The notes under the pieces were generated by a model. The model had not been told where the DNA came from. It did not search any database and worked only from the letters and a program-made list of their open reading frames with translations. From NCBI GenBank assembly GCA_020055645.1, contig CM034546.1, positions 10,230,001 to 10,294,000 on the forward strand: 64,000 nucleotides of DNA, given 5' to 3'. The position numbers were made by a program, and so were the translations under genes. Position 1 is the first letter of the stretch, and every line of letters begins with the position of its first letter. This DNA comes from Tomocerus qinae. Its lineage: Eukaryota; Arthropoda; Collembola; Entomobryomorpha; Tomoceridae. Of the stretch, positions 33,938 through 46,357 are shown piece by piece.

Positions 33938-35112
33938 CAGAGATGGCCGTCTGGGCCGGTACATCACATCACATCACATCAACCCTAAACTTTTCCCACA
34001 TCAAACATCACATCACATCAAATTTTCCACATCAATTGGCACATCAAACATCACGTCACATCAAAATTTTTACATCAAGCCGAACATCAAACATCACATC
34101 ACATCAAAATTTTCACAGCATGTCGCACATCAAACATCACATCACATCAATTTTTTCACATCAAACCACACATCAAACATCACATCACATCAAATTTTCC
34201 ACTTTAAATCACACATCAAACATCACATTACATCAAAGTTTCCACATCAAACCACACATCAAACATCACATCACATCACCAATTTTAAATCAAAAAAGGT
34301 TCAAATTTTGCCCACATCACCACATCACGTCAATTTTCATATCCTAACCTAACACCAGACATGTATCTATTTTTACAAAATATTACAATGTGAATACCGA
34401 TATAGGTATCCATAGTTTTGATTATGTCCGTTTTGGATTTTAATCACGAATGAGTATAAAATTGGGTACAGGGTGAATACCCAGTGAACGATATAAACGA
34501 GAAATTTTTGTTATGTTAGCGTATTTAGGATTTTAATCTTGCACATGCACAAACATAAAAATTAAGAAAAATTCTAAACAATCCAATTTATCCGATTTTA
34601 ATATTTAGCGTGAATATTTACAATATTTTTAATAAAACAGAAAGGCTAAGGCTATCATGAATTTAAATACATATATCTGTTTATCTTCAGCGCATGTACT
34701 GCATTAAGCAGTTAGCTATTATTAAAATAGTAGTAGAAGACACAATATGTAGTATGTAGTGATATATTTCTTTGATGCATGATGTGATGTGCACATCAAA
34801 CATCACATCACATCAAAATTTTTACATCAAGTCGCACATCAAACATCACATCACATCAAAATTTTTACATCAAGTCGCACATCAAACATCACATCACATC
34901 AAAATTTTTACATCAAATCGCACATCAAACATCACATCACATCAAACGTTTTTAAACCAGACGGCACATCAAACATCACATCACATCAATTTTTTTTCAT
35001 TGTGCCACACATCAAACATCACATCACATCATCGATTTTACACCAAAAAAAGGCCAAATTGTGCCCACATCACCACATCACATCAAATTTGATGTGATGT
35101 GGGCCATCTCTG
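33938..35112. mobile_element. Non-autonomous hAT-like element with ACATCA arrays, 1175 bp
   Basis: The ends CAGAGATGGCC and GGCCATCTCTG are exact inverted copies. TAGCAGAG is duplicated exactly at 33930-33937 and 35113-35120. The interior holds two direct arrays (33960-34340 and 34785-35090) of units near 42 bp built on ACATCAAACATCACATCAC and AAAATTTTTACATCAA, separated by 440 bp of AT-rich DNA. Long open frames here are repeat artefacts; no transposase is present. Confidence 0.9.
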
Positions 35113-35120
35113 TAGCAGAG

Positions 35121-35377
35121 TGAGTCGGTGACTGTCCCTGCTGAAGCTTCGACCATTAGCCGCCCTTTAACATAGTCCTCCCTTAACCATAAGCCTCACT
35201 TTACCAATAGCCGTCGCTTACTTCTCTTCCGTCAATTCAAACGCAAACTAACAGCTGTTGGGACAGATATCGTAGCATGTCCAAGCTCGACCCGACTCCC
35301 ACAAACATGACAGCCGACTACACGAAACCTCTTTCGACACCAGAGCACAGACGAGGATTTGTGATGTATTGAAATCA
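35121..35377. other. GC-richer spacer, nothing recognised
   Basis: Short stretch between the hAT-like element and inverted repeat V; no homologue seen in the window. Confidence 0.4.
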
Positions 35378-36340
35378 CTATCTCTATATATAATCGCAGA
35401 CTTGATAAATTTACCTGTCTATATATATTTATATATATAATATATGAATGTACGTGTGGTAGGGAGAACCTAGGGAACCTGCATATAATACGTAAAGCAA
35501 AGCTCCCTACCACATGTGTAACGCAAGTGCTGACTGCAACACTTTTGGGTATCCCCTCCTCCCATCAACTGCACACGGAATATATGCAGGCTTCTTAAAA
35601 GCAAAAAAAAGTAAAATGCGCAAGCCCAATTCCTCTAAACCAACCAAATGAGTCGTTTCATATTATTGTTATAACATCTAAATAATAATAGTTTACAAAA
35701 GAAGGTTGAATGGTGACTGGGGATCGAATGGAAATGATTAGCGAAAGGGAACATTTCGTAATAATCGTAATGTTGAATGTGCGTATTAAATAGCATTTCA
35801 AAACTTCTAAACCAAATTGGTGCTGCTATAATATCGAAAAACTTATTCAACATTTTTTAATAGAGCTAGGTTTACTTTTTACTACCTTCTTAATTCCTTT
35901 GTGCCAGTTGGGATATCTTTTTGTAGAATTAAATAACAGCACTGGGTAATTTAAAAATATTTATTCGTAAGTTGTACTCATGGGATTTGAACGTTTTTCC
36001 AAAATCCTAGAGGGAATCTTATTTTTTCGATTTTAAAAAAATTGGTAACTTTGTGGGATTTTTTTCGGAAATAGTCTTTCATTGTTCCCTATATTTGATG
36101 CTACTATCTACAGTTATTATTTTGGTGTAGGAAATTCCTTTTATCAGGACGTTGGGAAGCTAATTTTTCCAACCACTGTAGAAAATAAAGGTGTATTAAT
36201 TTAAATGTACTTTGTATTTACAAAGTTAACAACCTAATGGGATGTTTTCGAAATTGTTTTTATTACTGTGATGGGTGGCCTGCTGAATTTCTCTTGAGTG
36301 CTAGATTTGCCCCCTTAGCTGGGTTCACTAGTCACTACTA
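35378..36340 (-). repeat. Inverted repeat V, right arm
   Basis: Reverse-complement partner of 20897-22087, 13.3 kb away. It preserves the empty MITE site as CTACAGTGGTTGG when read on the minus strand. Confidence 0.85.
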
Positions 36341-36413
36341 AAGATAATCGTCTTCTTCGAGTTGCGCGGTGAATTTCGGTATGTCGGTATGTATGTCAGT
36401 ATGTATGTTCTAT

Positions 36414-36528
36414 CGTGCATGAAATTAATGTTTTCAATAACGTAACCCTAGCGTATACCTCCATGTACAAAATATAACACATGAAGGTATGCGTTGGGGT
36501 ACGTTATTGAAAAGGTTAACACGCACGG
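36414..36528. mobile_element. Fold-back MITE, 115 bp
   Basis: Arms of about 50 bp (CGTGCATG..TTTTCAATAACGTAACCC..GCGTATACCT) are mirrored by the right half (AGGTATGCGTTGGGGTACGT..CACGCACG). GTTCTAT is repeated on both sides (36407-36413, 36529-36535). Confidence 0.7.
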
Positions 36529-37009
36529 GTTCTATGTGCAGTTTCTTTCTCGCTTTCATCTAAATGTGTCGTCTGTTCAATGCTGTGAGATGTGTTAGTT
36601 ATAGTTTCTAGTAATTTATTTAAATATATTTATTGGTTAGTTTGGGTCACATAATCATTAGTTCGCAGAACATAAAATACGTATATTCTTCCGATGGATG
36701 GTTAATACCTATCCTGTGAAATTTTGTTTACTGTATAGGTAGCCACAGAAGACTTTTTACCAAGGCACCATGACATGATGGTACCCTCAAAACGAAGAGA
36801 AATATAAACAATAATTCCCTTCCTGAGAAAATTGTCCTTCACACCTCCGATGTAGAAACATGAAAAAAATCTAAGGAAGGTGATGAATAATAGTTGGATC
36901 CAAATTGTCCAATTTGGATCCACAAAAGAAAAAACTGAATTTTCATTTTCCCAAACACCTAAGTGAGCCAACCTAATACGCAATCACTATGACTACAGCC
37001 AACCTTGAT

Positions 37010-38110
37010 ATTAATAGTGGTATTATTTTATTATACAGTTACTTTGCGAACCATCATTACAATGTTGGATGGTAGTATGCCAAGAAAAACGGATTGACCT
37101 TAGCAAAGTTCTTGGTCTCTCGGTGACAAAGTTTTAGGCAAAACACGTTTAAATATCTATGGCTTATAGATAGGAGAAACATGACAGCTCTAAACCAGCA
37201 CGAGAAATTCATACTGACGATGAGGATAATGAGGACTGGCTTAGTTGTGTGAAGAGATTGACATTTGCGATAAATGGTAACATGCATTTGGTAACATCTA
37301 GAATAGGTGATATTTAAGTTCTCACACAAAGATGAACTCCAAAATGCTCCAATCCAACCAACCTATCTGCTATGCTACAATAAATTTTTAGTAACATAAG
37401 CAAGCGTGATTAATTAACACGATCATAATTTACTCTGACGTTTAAATTATTTTCATTTGGTGTATTTATATCTCCATTGTCAATATCTTATTAAAATTTG
37501 TAAATGTCAACCAGTAGAAATGAATAAATCTTACTTTTGATTCCCACAATCATACTTTGATCATTTTTATTCTTAGTCTTGACTTCCGATGGCCAAGTGG
37601 GTCCCCCATGTTTGTCTGTGTTACAGAGAGTTTAGATTTCTCTATAATACGTCACTTCCGCAATCATATTCTATACCCGCTGGATTGATCGACAGTTATT
37701 TCGACTGATTGGGCTTCGAAAATCTGTGACGATATCTCCTGATTTGCAGAAGTTTTCCTGAATTTTTTAATCCTTGAATAAAACATAACTCATCGCTCGC
37801 TCTTCTCACTTCTTCCTTCTCTTTTTATGTCGCAGGAACTGCACATAAATACATTCTACCCATCTGACGCCGACACCCGAAATACCGTAACCTAACTAAA
37901 TCTAACGGAAAACCAACCCGACATCCGAAGGTTAGTGTCAGTTAGTATGCCGTTAGGGGTCGGGTAAACGGGATCAGTCCTCACTCAACCTTTCTTTTGC
38001 CTAGTTTGGAAATAATTATTATTGTGTCTAGCGTCTACTATGTTACAGGCAACTTTCAGTATTCCCGTGCATATATACTTTTGAGTGTAGATATACACAT
38101 GCTAAGAATT
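37010..38110. repeat. Intergenic repeat C, copy 3
   Basis: It matches 26325-27100 (GGCCAAGTGGGTCCCCCATG and a TTAGCAAAGTTCTT core at 37094), then joins a segment like 10430-10700 and 46540-46760 (ACATAAATACATTCTACCCA). The junction at about 37790 shows these blocks are mosaics. The counterpart of the SAM gene is absent: similarity stops just before its stop codon. Confidence 0.75.
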
Positions 38111-38351
38111 TTTCCGTTACATAAATGTTTATATAGCGAATAATAAAATTGCTCAAACTCGTGACATCTTCATTGTAATTCCATTCTATTTATCAGAAAA
38201 AGTTTGAAAATGTAATTATGAAACGCCGTCATTTCTTCTGAATAAATGGCATCTTTCTAAAATCTGGAATTAATAACACAAGTTTGAGCAAGTTTATTTT
38301 TCCCTATACATTACCATTGTATATTGCGCATTGTAAAACTCTTAGTATTGA

Positions 38352-38780
38352 CTTTCTAGCACCCCTTACAGATTCTCAAGCACTAGCTAGAAAGACAGGG
38401 GAGTTTGTAACACTCTTTTTACAATTCCAAAATGTTCCCGAAAGCAGACCATATCATTAAAGTAAAGGCTGAATTTAAGCAGTGATACCTCGTTGCCGGT
38501 CGCATTTTTTGCATCTTTTTTGATCTAACCTAATAAAAGATAAACTATTTTTAGTTAGGTTTAGTAGAAAACGCTAAAACATAGTGAATGGCAGCACCGG
38601 CAACGAGGTACAGATTGTTACTTTATGATGATTAAGAATTAATTTTGATGATATAGTCTGCATTCGGGAACTTTTTGGAAACATAAAAAGGATGCAAGAA
38701 AGTCCCCGGAGACTTTCTAGCAAGTGCTTGGGAATCTGTTACGGGTGCTAGAAAGTCCCCGGGGACTTTCTAGCACCGGC
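38352..38780. mobile_element. Fold-back element with nested TA-flanked MITE
   Basis: The left arm (GACTTTCTAGCACCCCTTAC..TGTTCCCGAAAGCAGAC) is mirrored in the right arm (GTCTGCATTCGGGAAC..CTGTTACGGGTGCTAGAAAG). The right end contains a perfect 34-bp palindrome (38744-38777). The centre (38488-38608) has ends CCTCGTTGCCGG/CCGGCAACGAGG flanked by TA. A half copy follows IR-4 at 50787-51020. Confidence 0.75.
38488..38608. mobile_element. TA-flanked MITE, 121 bp (mariner-like type)
   Basis: Inverted ends CCTCGTTGCCGG and CCGGCAACGAGG with TA on each side (38486-38487, 38609-38610), as in Tc1/mariner insertions. A second copy lies at 50789-50879. Confidence 0.6.
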
Positions 38781-38796
38781 AGATGCAGACTGGGTC

Positions 38797-39205
38797 ATTT
38801 ACAATGACGTCTATTTAAAATGACGGGGTCATTTGCAATGACGTCTATTTAAAATGACGGGTCATTTACAATGACGTCTATTTAAAATTGTCGGTGTCAT
38901 TTACCAGGACCGTAGCCAAAAATTTAAATTTTGGGCTTTAAATTTCTTTCTTTTCTTCACACTGACGTATATTTAAAATGACCGGGTTATTTAAAACGAC
39001 GGGGTTATTTAAAACGACGGGGTTATTTAAAACGACGGGGTTATGTAAAACGACGGGGTTATTTAACACGATGGGGTTATTTAAAACGACGGGGTTATTT
39101 AAAACGACGGGGTTATTTAAAACGACGGGGTTATTTAACACGATGGGGTTATTTAACACGATTGGGTTATTTAACACGATGGGGTTATTATAAAATGACG
39201 GGATG
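38797..39205. repeat. Minisatellite, 18-bp unit GGGGTTATTTAAAACGAC
   Basis: About eleven units occupy 38985-39190, with variants AACACGATGGGG and one TATG for TATT. A related longer-period array (GACGTCTATTTAAAATGACG) precedes it from 38797. Open frames on both strands across it are artefacts of an 18-bp period. Confidence 0.92.
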
Positions 39206-39539
39206 ATTTAAAATTATTTATAATGTCCATATAATATTAATGATAATATAATGAAAATCATCATTTACTTTAATTTCGGTGTTTAGTTAAATGATGTTGA
39301 ATTTGGTTCGCTATTATTATGCTGATTCAATAAGCATTGTATTTTTGCCCCGTCCATAGGATGTTGCAGTAATGCAGCAAAGCAAGCAATTTTTAAACAT
39401 TAATCTGTTAATTTTCATACTTTTTTAAATGCATAATGCAAATGCACACTACTAATGATCTACCGTCCCCGTCCCCAAAGGGGTTGCCCATTTCCCGTTC
39501 GGAGAACGGGCCTATTACTAGTGTTACAATAAAAACAAA
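39206..39539. other. Spacer left of block B, no gene seen
   Basis: It contains a small hairpin (CCCGTTC/GAACGGG near 39497) and nothing else recognisable. Confidence 0.45.
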
Positions 39540-42500
39540 CGGAATTTTAACTGATATATTGAATTGACAGACTTTTGTGAACTGATTATTAAATTATCAC
39601 AAAATGTATTTATTATGTATCTTATAAGGTTAATAATAGGTATTCTGTGGAAAAAATAATATTAAAGACCCTATACATCTGTTTACCGTTGCCAATATTG
39701 TTTCAAATATTTTCACATAATTTTTATGTAACTGTAAATACTATCCACTATTCACAATTAATGCAAATCGAAAAATAGTTTTAGATTTATTTATCTGAGA
39801 AATAATGTAATTACTGAACTTTGTACAAACACACTACAGTTACCTAAGGCTAAGTATAACTGAAAAAATGATGGCTTAGATTCGTTATCACCTGATCTAA
39901 TTTATAGACGTCTAATTTATGTGACTATTAGAAATACAGTTTTTCAGAATTTATTCTTTATCCTGAACATTACAGCCATTTGAATTTTACTGTTCGTTAA
40001 TAAAGTATTAATGTGTAATACAAAAAACTCTTCTCGAATCATTTCCGTCATAGGGAAATGCAAGAATGCATACAGGTTAAAAAATCTAATTTCTTACTTG
40101 CTAAATAGGCACACAATGTTATAATGAAATACGGAATATACAAATATTATAAATATTATTATTATCACCTGTTATAAAAAATAACAGCAATTATTGCAAA
40201 CCCACTGAAGTACTATAAGCTCATTAAGTATTTTGTTTTTGAATAATAAACAACCAACGGAAAACATAATCATATCGATTATTTTGTGATTTTAATAACC
40301 GATCAATTTTTGGTCAGCAAGCTGTAGACAATTTATGTTATCAGTAGATACAAAATGGCATATTAATTATTTTTTTTATTATTAGTGTATTATATTAGTG
40401 TAATGGTTGATTATTGTTCTAAATTATTTGTTGTTAATTACTTAGAACAACATAATTTTAATGTTTGCATTCAAATTCAAATGCAGTTACAAAATTTTGC
40501 TTTGTTCCTTATAAACAGGCAGTGCAAAATGCACGGTGGATAAAACGCAGTAGAATTATTTACGTAGCACCTGGCACCTGACGGTCATATATTTTACATC
40601 CTATATCACTATTAAATGTGTATTTACAAATGCATTCCTAATTTGTTTCCCTCTAACTTAATTACTAACTAATTTTATAATTCGCAGTGGCAACTATAAG
40701 TTCTAACCAAACTCAGTTATCTAGTCTATAATGCCGCCACTACAAATTTTAGTGTTTAAACCAGTTAATTGATAATTGTGTGTTTTCATAATTACTAAAA
40801 TATTTACAATTATGTTACAGTACAAATCGGGTTTTATCGAAATTTTTTTAAAAATCCATAGTGCGAAATATTATGCTTCTGGATAAGCTTTTAGCTACTA
40901 AATTTAAATTACTTGCTAAATATTGGTTTATAAGTTGTTATGATACATCGTATATAGTAAATATGTCAACAACCATGATTATTGCTTGAAATATTTATAA
41001 TTATAATTATAATACAATTCGTGTGCACACTTATTGAAAGCATTAATGATTCACTTTAGACACTTTGTATACAATATTTTCTTTCCCACCTCAATGCATT
41101 GTATGAGTATTAAAAGTTCTTTGTTCATACGAAAGTTATTAAAATATCATAAAAATTGTAAAAATATTGATTAGTGAGAATATTAAAACGTTAAACCTTG
41201 GAAATATCTTGGTATATTCATAAATCAATAATTTGGACATTGATATTGAAAGAAATTGCACACGAAATGTATTACAGAAAAAGCCATAACCTAAAAATAA
41301 ATATAAATATACGTACATCTGTACAAGTATATAGATTTCAATTTTATACATATCGTTCTTTACTAGCATATAAACCACTTCATTGCTCGGATAAATCCAT
41401 CGATTCTTCGGTATTTAGATCAACCGTTACAGTGACCGGCTCGTGGTCCTCCTGCAAATACCAATGCACCAATCTAATTAATAGCTAGCAGTAAATAGTG
41501 CATACAATTCATTCATGTTCATTATTATAATCAAGCACTATATTTAATTTTAGCAATATAAATGAAAACTGACATAATATACATAAAAAGTTGTGTCGTC
41601 ATTGATTTCTCCTTCACAGTTGGGTACCATGTAAACGACCAACTCTCGATCCCGAGTGGCAGGAATAGCCTTCATGTAAAAAATTATAAATTACATAAGG
41701 TGTATCTCCAAACTCTCCCGATCTCGAAAGTTTTTCTCCCGTTTCCGGGAAGAAATAATATTTCAGGTGTCCCAATTACAAACACATATTGTAGAAATAC
41801 GCCATAATTTGGTAACGATAGATTATTTAATATTTTAAAAAAATTCAATCTTTGTGGTTTAGTTGTCTACTTACCTGAATTTCATTTTTGAGAACTTCAT
41901 TCTTTTGCTCCGGAATGTTGGTATTTGCAGCCTCAACTTTGGAAGTAAGTCCATTCTCTGGGCCTAAAATCAATACTATTTATACATAAATATTTAATAT
42001 TTAGGAAGAACGATATAAATTTAAAGACAAAGTCACCTGACAGGTCATTTCCTTCGCCAAAAAACACGAATTCAGAATATCTTCCAAGATCCGTCTTTGT
42101 ATTTTGTTAGGATAGTGTTTAGAAATAAAAGGATTTTAAGTGGTATTAAAAATTAATTAAAGAAACTTGTAATGAATGTTTTTGAGTACCTCAGCATTTG
42201 ATAACATGTCTGCTAAGAACTCGTCTGAAATCTCAGCGCCGGTGCCCACGTCCATTGAGCTACTATAAGAATTGGATAAAATTCCCATAATTAAGACGTT
42301 GGTCAAAGCTGACCGGATTACACAATTGTAGAGAAGATTGATGTATCTTTTGATTCGTATTGTAGATTTTCGCTGCTGACTTACATGCCAACAGCGAAAA
42401 GTAATGATTCGCCCACTTAGGGGTTGCGTAGAAATCATTGCGTTTCAAGAGCCCTAAATTAAACTATAAATACCTAAACTACCAAATAAACATATTCTAT

Positions 42501-45500
42501 ATTAAAAAATACTACAAAATAAAATATTTGTAATCTACTATCTACACCATTTAAGGAAAATAAAATTGTACAATGATGGAAGACGACTAAAATATAAAAT
42601 ACTAAAATAAATTAAACCTGATTTAAATTTCAATTATGCTAAATGCTATCTACGGCTTTGATTCGTTGCATATAAATCCTACAGTGGTATTAAGACTACT
42701 GAAAAATCGCCTACTTTTTTAAGTATTTCTCTGTCATTAATTAAATAAAAAATTATTAAATTACTAAGTAAAAAAATTAAAAAAAATTATACAATTATAT
42801 AAAAATAAGTAAATAAAAATTACTAAATTATACTATTAGTTACATTTATATCTATTAACAAACTTTGAGATTACAAAAGTTTCCTATTTGTCAACCTCAG
42901 GGTCAAACTAAAAGTTTTCTGTTTACCAACCAAAATAGTATACCTAAGATGATTACAAATCTCCATTGCATCCGAGAGTTCTTCGTTTTCATCATCTAAA
43001 CACACCATAAAAGATTTTAATCAAATCCTATGAATTGGATTATGTTTACGGTAGTTTTCCAACCGTTCATATCTTCTAAATCCGTTTCGAATCTTTGAGG
43101 AGCTCTGGTGCACTCGCTAACTATTTGTCCCCATTGTTGTAGCGTCAGTCTAGCTGGTTCTTCAAACAGCTTCATACTCGGGGAATAAAGTTGATTCACA
43201 ATGTCTTCTTTGTCGGCCGCTGGCTTTAATGACAAAGTTTGACTCCTTTTCTTGATTCTGAAGTCTGTCATTATTTTGGTTACTTTTCTGCGCCTTAATA
43301 CCATTTCTTGATATTTTCGTTTTCGTTGTCTGAGCAGTTCAGTGATATTAGTACACATTTTTCGGAGTTTCATTTTCATTTTTCTTATTTTCTGCAACTC
43401 CCTTTTAAGTTGCTTCTTCTCTTGCTGTACAAACAATTAATTATTATTCAGAAATTAATTATTATGTATTACTCAGCAATTTGGTTTTAAACTTTTTTAC
43501 CATTTCTTAATTATTACCTGACGTTCACGCTCCAATTCTTGTTTAACTCTTTGACATCTTTCATTTTTGGATTTCCTTTGGTTCTCTGCGTTCACAGCTC
43601 TAGAAACTCGCCGATAGAATGTCTTGGTCTCTTCAAACTTGAAGTCCAAAGGGTTCAAAGTATAAAGCGGAATTCCTTCCGGTTTATATTCTGTTTGTTC
43701 TTCTATTGGCATGCATCTAACTTTTTCCTTAATTCTTTGAATAGCTGGATCCAAAACTGTGTCCTCTACCCGAGGAACTAAATTATCTTTTCTTCTCATT
43801 TTGATCTCAAATCTTTACTGCAAAAATACAACCCATTTCCTTTTGATATTTGGAATAAAGTATACATCTAATAGTAAGCACACAAAATTTAAAAAATAGA
43901 AAATCAATTGAATAAATGAAGATTATTTTGAATTGTTATAAAGAACCAAAGTAATAGAATTTGTCTATAATGGTCCTGTAAAATGATAAAAACAAATATA
44001 ATGAAATGCAAGAATAATATACAGAGAACTACTACAGAATCTAACTTGGTACAATGTTCTGAATACCTAACTAAAGAAAAAAAATACCTATGGAGAACTT
44101 TCCTGTCATGGCAATACGAAACTGTTTATTGTTAATCCAATAATTGCTATATATCCAGTATTATTGCTAGTTTGCTTAATAAAAATGGATATCTTAAGTA
44201 TACATTTTGTTAGGCTCGATGATTTTTTCCAACTAGCCTGAAATCGATTGATAAACTATTTAACTAATAACTGTTTTGACATATTATTATATTTATTATT
44301 TATTATATAGTTAAAATTTTCAAGTAACTATTTATCTATTTTGGCTTTTGGCCTAGTTAAAAACTGTTGTTCAAATTTTCAAAGAAGTATGTAAATAACT
44401 ATTATGGCAACTTTATATGGTATATAGCTACCTTTCTATCTACTGTTTGCACATTGATATGTTTTAGATGCCTATATACCTGTCAATACCATACTCTCTG
44501 CATAATAATCAAGAATTCCAAATAAACTTCATTTCCGAACCAAAAACTGACTTAGATTTAGTGTGTTTAGCAATGTGATGAGTAGTTGAACATTTTTCAC
44601 ATATTCCGGATATTTCGGACCAGTAAATACTTTTGTGTAAAAATATATTCGCCAATAACAGCAAGCTTCCTAGAAATGCAACAATAATATAAAATTATTA
44701 CACGTCCATTTAATATTACACGAATTCTTATTTGCTTGGGAAAATAAATTTTGTTATCTACAAATCCCATGAGCGATGTCCAACGAAAAAGATTTGTTCT
44801 TTGTTGTCAACGTTTCCAGGAACACATTGCTTGTTCTTTTTAACTATGTTCCTTTAACATGTATCAAAGCCATATTAAACCTGAACCATAACTTTCTCAT
44901 TATTAACATATTTTGCTATACAGTTATAGGTTGTAGCAATAGAGTCATTTTGGAAATTGCATCATATGTACGTAACGTAATGTAAACAAACAGGAACAAC
45001 AATTAAATTAGAATATCAATTAATATTCATAAATATTAAAATGCTCGATTATGATTATAAAATAAATGCTATCTAATGCATTATGGCAAAACCATACATT
45101 AATTATAATAGTTTAAAAATTGACTTTAAAAATCAAAAATTGTATGATTTATGGTGAATAGAAGAATTAAAAGTGAAAGTGAAATGAATTCAACCGTCAG
45201 CTGAGGATTATTTATTATTGGAATTTGTTTCTTAAAATATTAATTATAAATGAAATGTTTATGTCATTACCTGAAAATGAATGGATGAGTGGAAAATAGA
45301 AGAGTAAAATTATGATACTAAAATTCTAAAATTTTATTATTAAATAGTGAATGGAGAATTTGGAAATGAGAATTCTTATTGATCAGAGCAAAGAAGGACA
45401 ACTTACTTTCAATCTCGCTTGAGTTGAAGTAGGCCAAGTAAGTAGGGGTAGACGACCCTACCAACTACTCTATTTCACGTGACTCATAATTGCGAATTTC

Positions 45501-46350
45501 GCTTTTGTGTTTGATTGAACTTCCCTTGGTTCAATGTGCCCGGATCCCGAAATCATTATGTCGAGGTATCCGACAAAAAGTATTTCCAGTGTGTATTTTG
45601 GTAGTTATGTAGCTAAACGACAATTATTGCGGTTAAAATTTGTAAGGTCTGAAGGATCTCACCTAGGTTTCATCTGAGAAAGCTGAAAAGTGGGGCATGG
45701 AAGCGATGAGTCTTTTTTTATTGACGATTACCTGGGGTGCATGCCTAAAATATAAACTGAAAATAATATTTGTAAGTTATTTTAACTGGAATTAGCTGCT
45801 ATTTCCAGTTATTAATACATGCATATAGCTTATATAATTCTCTTAGTGTTAAATTTGATCTTAAGATATGAAAACAGAAGCCACCAAATTTACATGTTAC
45901 TTGATGTTGGATTGAAACTTGCCTTGTGAATGAGTAAAATATTGATAATTCTTCTCGCGCGGCAGACTATAGATGTTTTCATTGTATTATTCAAAACATG
46001 TGTCGCACATTTCTAGATAATCAGTGAAAAAGGTTTTGCGTTTTTCAAAAATAAATCACTTTTGGATTTAAAAAAATGGTTATGCATGTAAACAACCAAT
46101 TTATAAATATTAAATGAACTTTATGTACTATTTCAAGATATTTGTGTTTCCATTTCATGAAATGTTGTGTAGAATCCTATGAACATTTATGTAGAACTTT
46201 ATATAAAGTTTCATGTGGGATTTTATACCTACTAGTAGAATTCTATGATATTTTTAAGTACCACAGTGTGAAATATTTCGTTAATATATGTAGTCAATAT
46301 TCTGCGTCTCTCCTATACCTGTCTGCATGAGATGATTGTACACGTTTGGG
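39540..46350. repeat. Old diverged copy of block A (block B)
   Basis: The stretch aligns discontinuously with 1430-10240 of A1 in the same orientation, with many substitutions and indels. A1 has extra segments here (about 2540-4560, 5422-5617, 8848-8888), and block B has about 830 bp that A1 lost, between 42860 and 43690. The divergence makes B far older than the A1/A2 split. It carries the complete-looking version of the coiled-coil gene. Confidence 0.85.
41380..43799 (-). CDS. Basic coiled-coil protein of unknown function, eight exons (~357 aa)
   Basis: Exons on the minus strand: 43518-43799 (ATG, MRRKDNLVPRVEDTVLD), 43064-43424, 42944-42995, 42190-42262, 42037-42094, 41875-41963, 41583-41669 and 41380-41451 (stop). 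All introns are GT-AG, and every phase joins without a stop. The exon 2 donor (GGTTGG) is weak; without it the frame would stop at 43017. Residues 60-140 are Lys/Arg/Glu-rich and helical (KQLKRELQKIRKMKMKLRKM), a probable coiled coil. The C-terminal half is acidic (DDENEELSDAMEICNHL, AEISDEFLADMLSNAE). I do not recognise the family, and localisation is unknown. The A1/A2 paralogues keep the frame of exons 4-7 despite many substitutions, which supports the exon model and past selection on protein sequence. Confidence 0.72.
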
Positions 46351-46357
46351 TGATTTT
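43800..46357. other. Intergenic part of block B, no gene seen
   Basis: It aligns with about 7415-10240. Only short chance frames are present. Confidence 0.55.

Noticed and set aside
33775-35097. Frames of up to 190 aa rich in HIKHHITS
   Set aside because: They are translations of the ~42-bp satellite arrays inside the hAT-like element.
38938-39193. Repetitive frames LNNPVV and FKTTGL on opposite strands
   Set aside because: An 18-bp period keeps all frames open; this is minisatellite sequence, not protein.
39780-40040. LINE-like peptide (IRNTVFQNLFF) in block B similar to the zinc-ribbon fragment at 18146
   Set aside because: Only a few residues agree and the frame is broken on both sides; the similarity may be chance.
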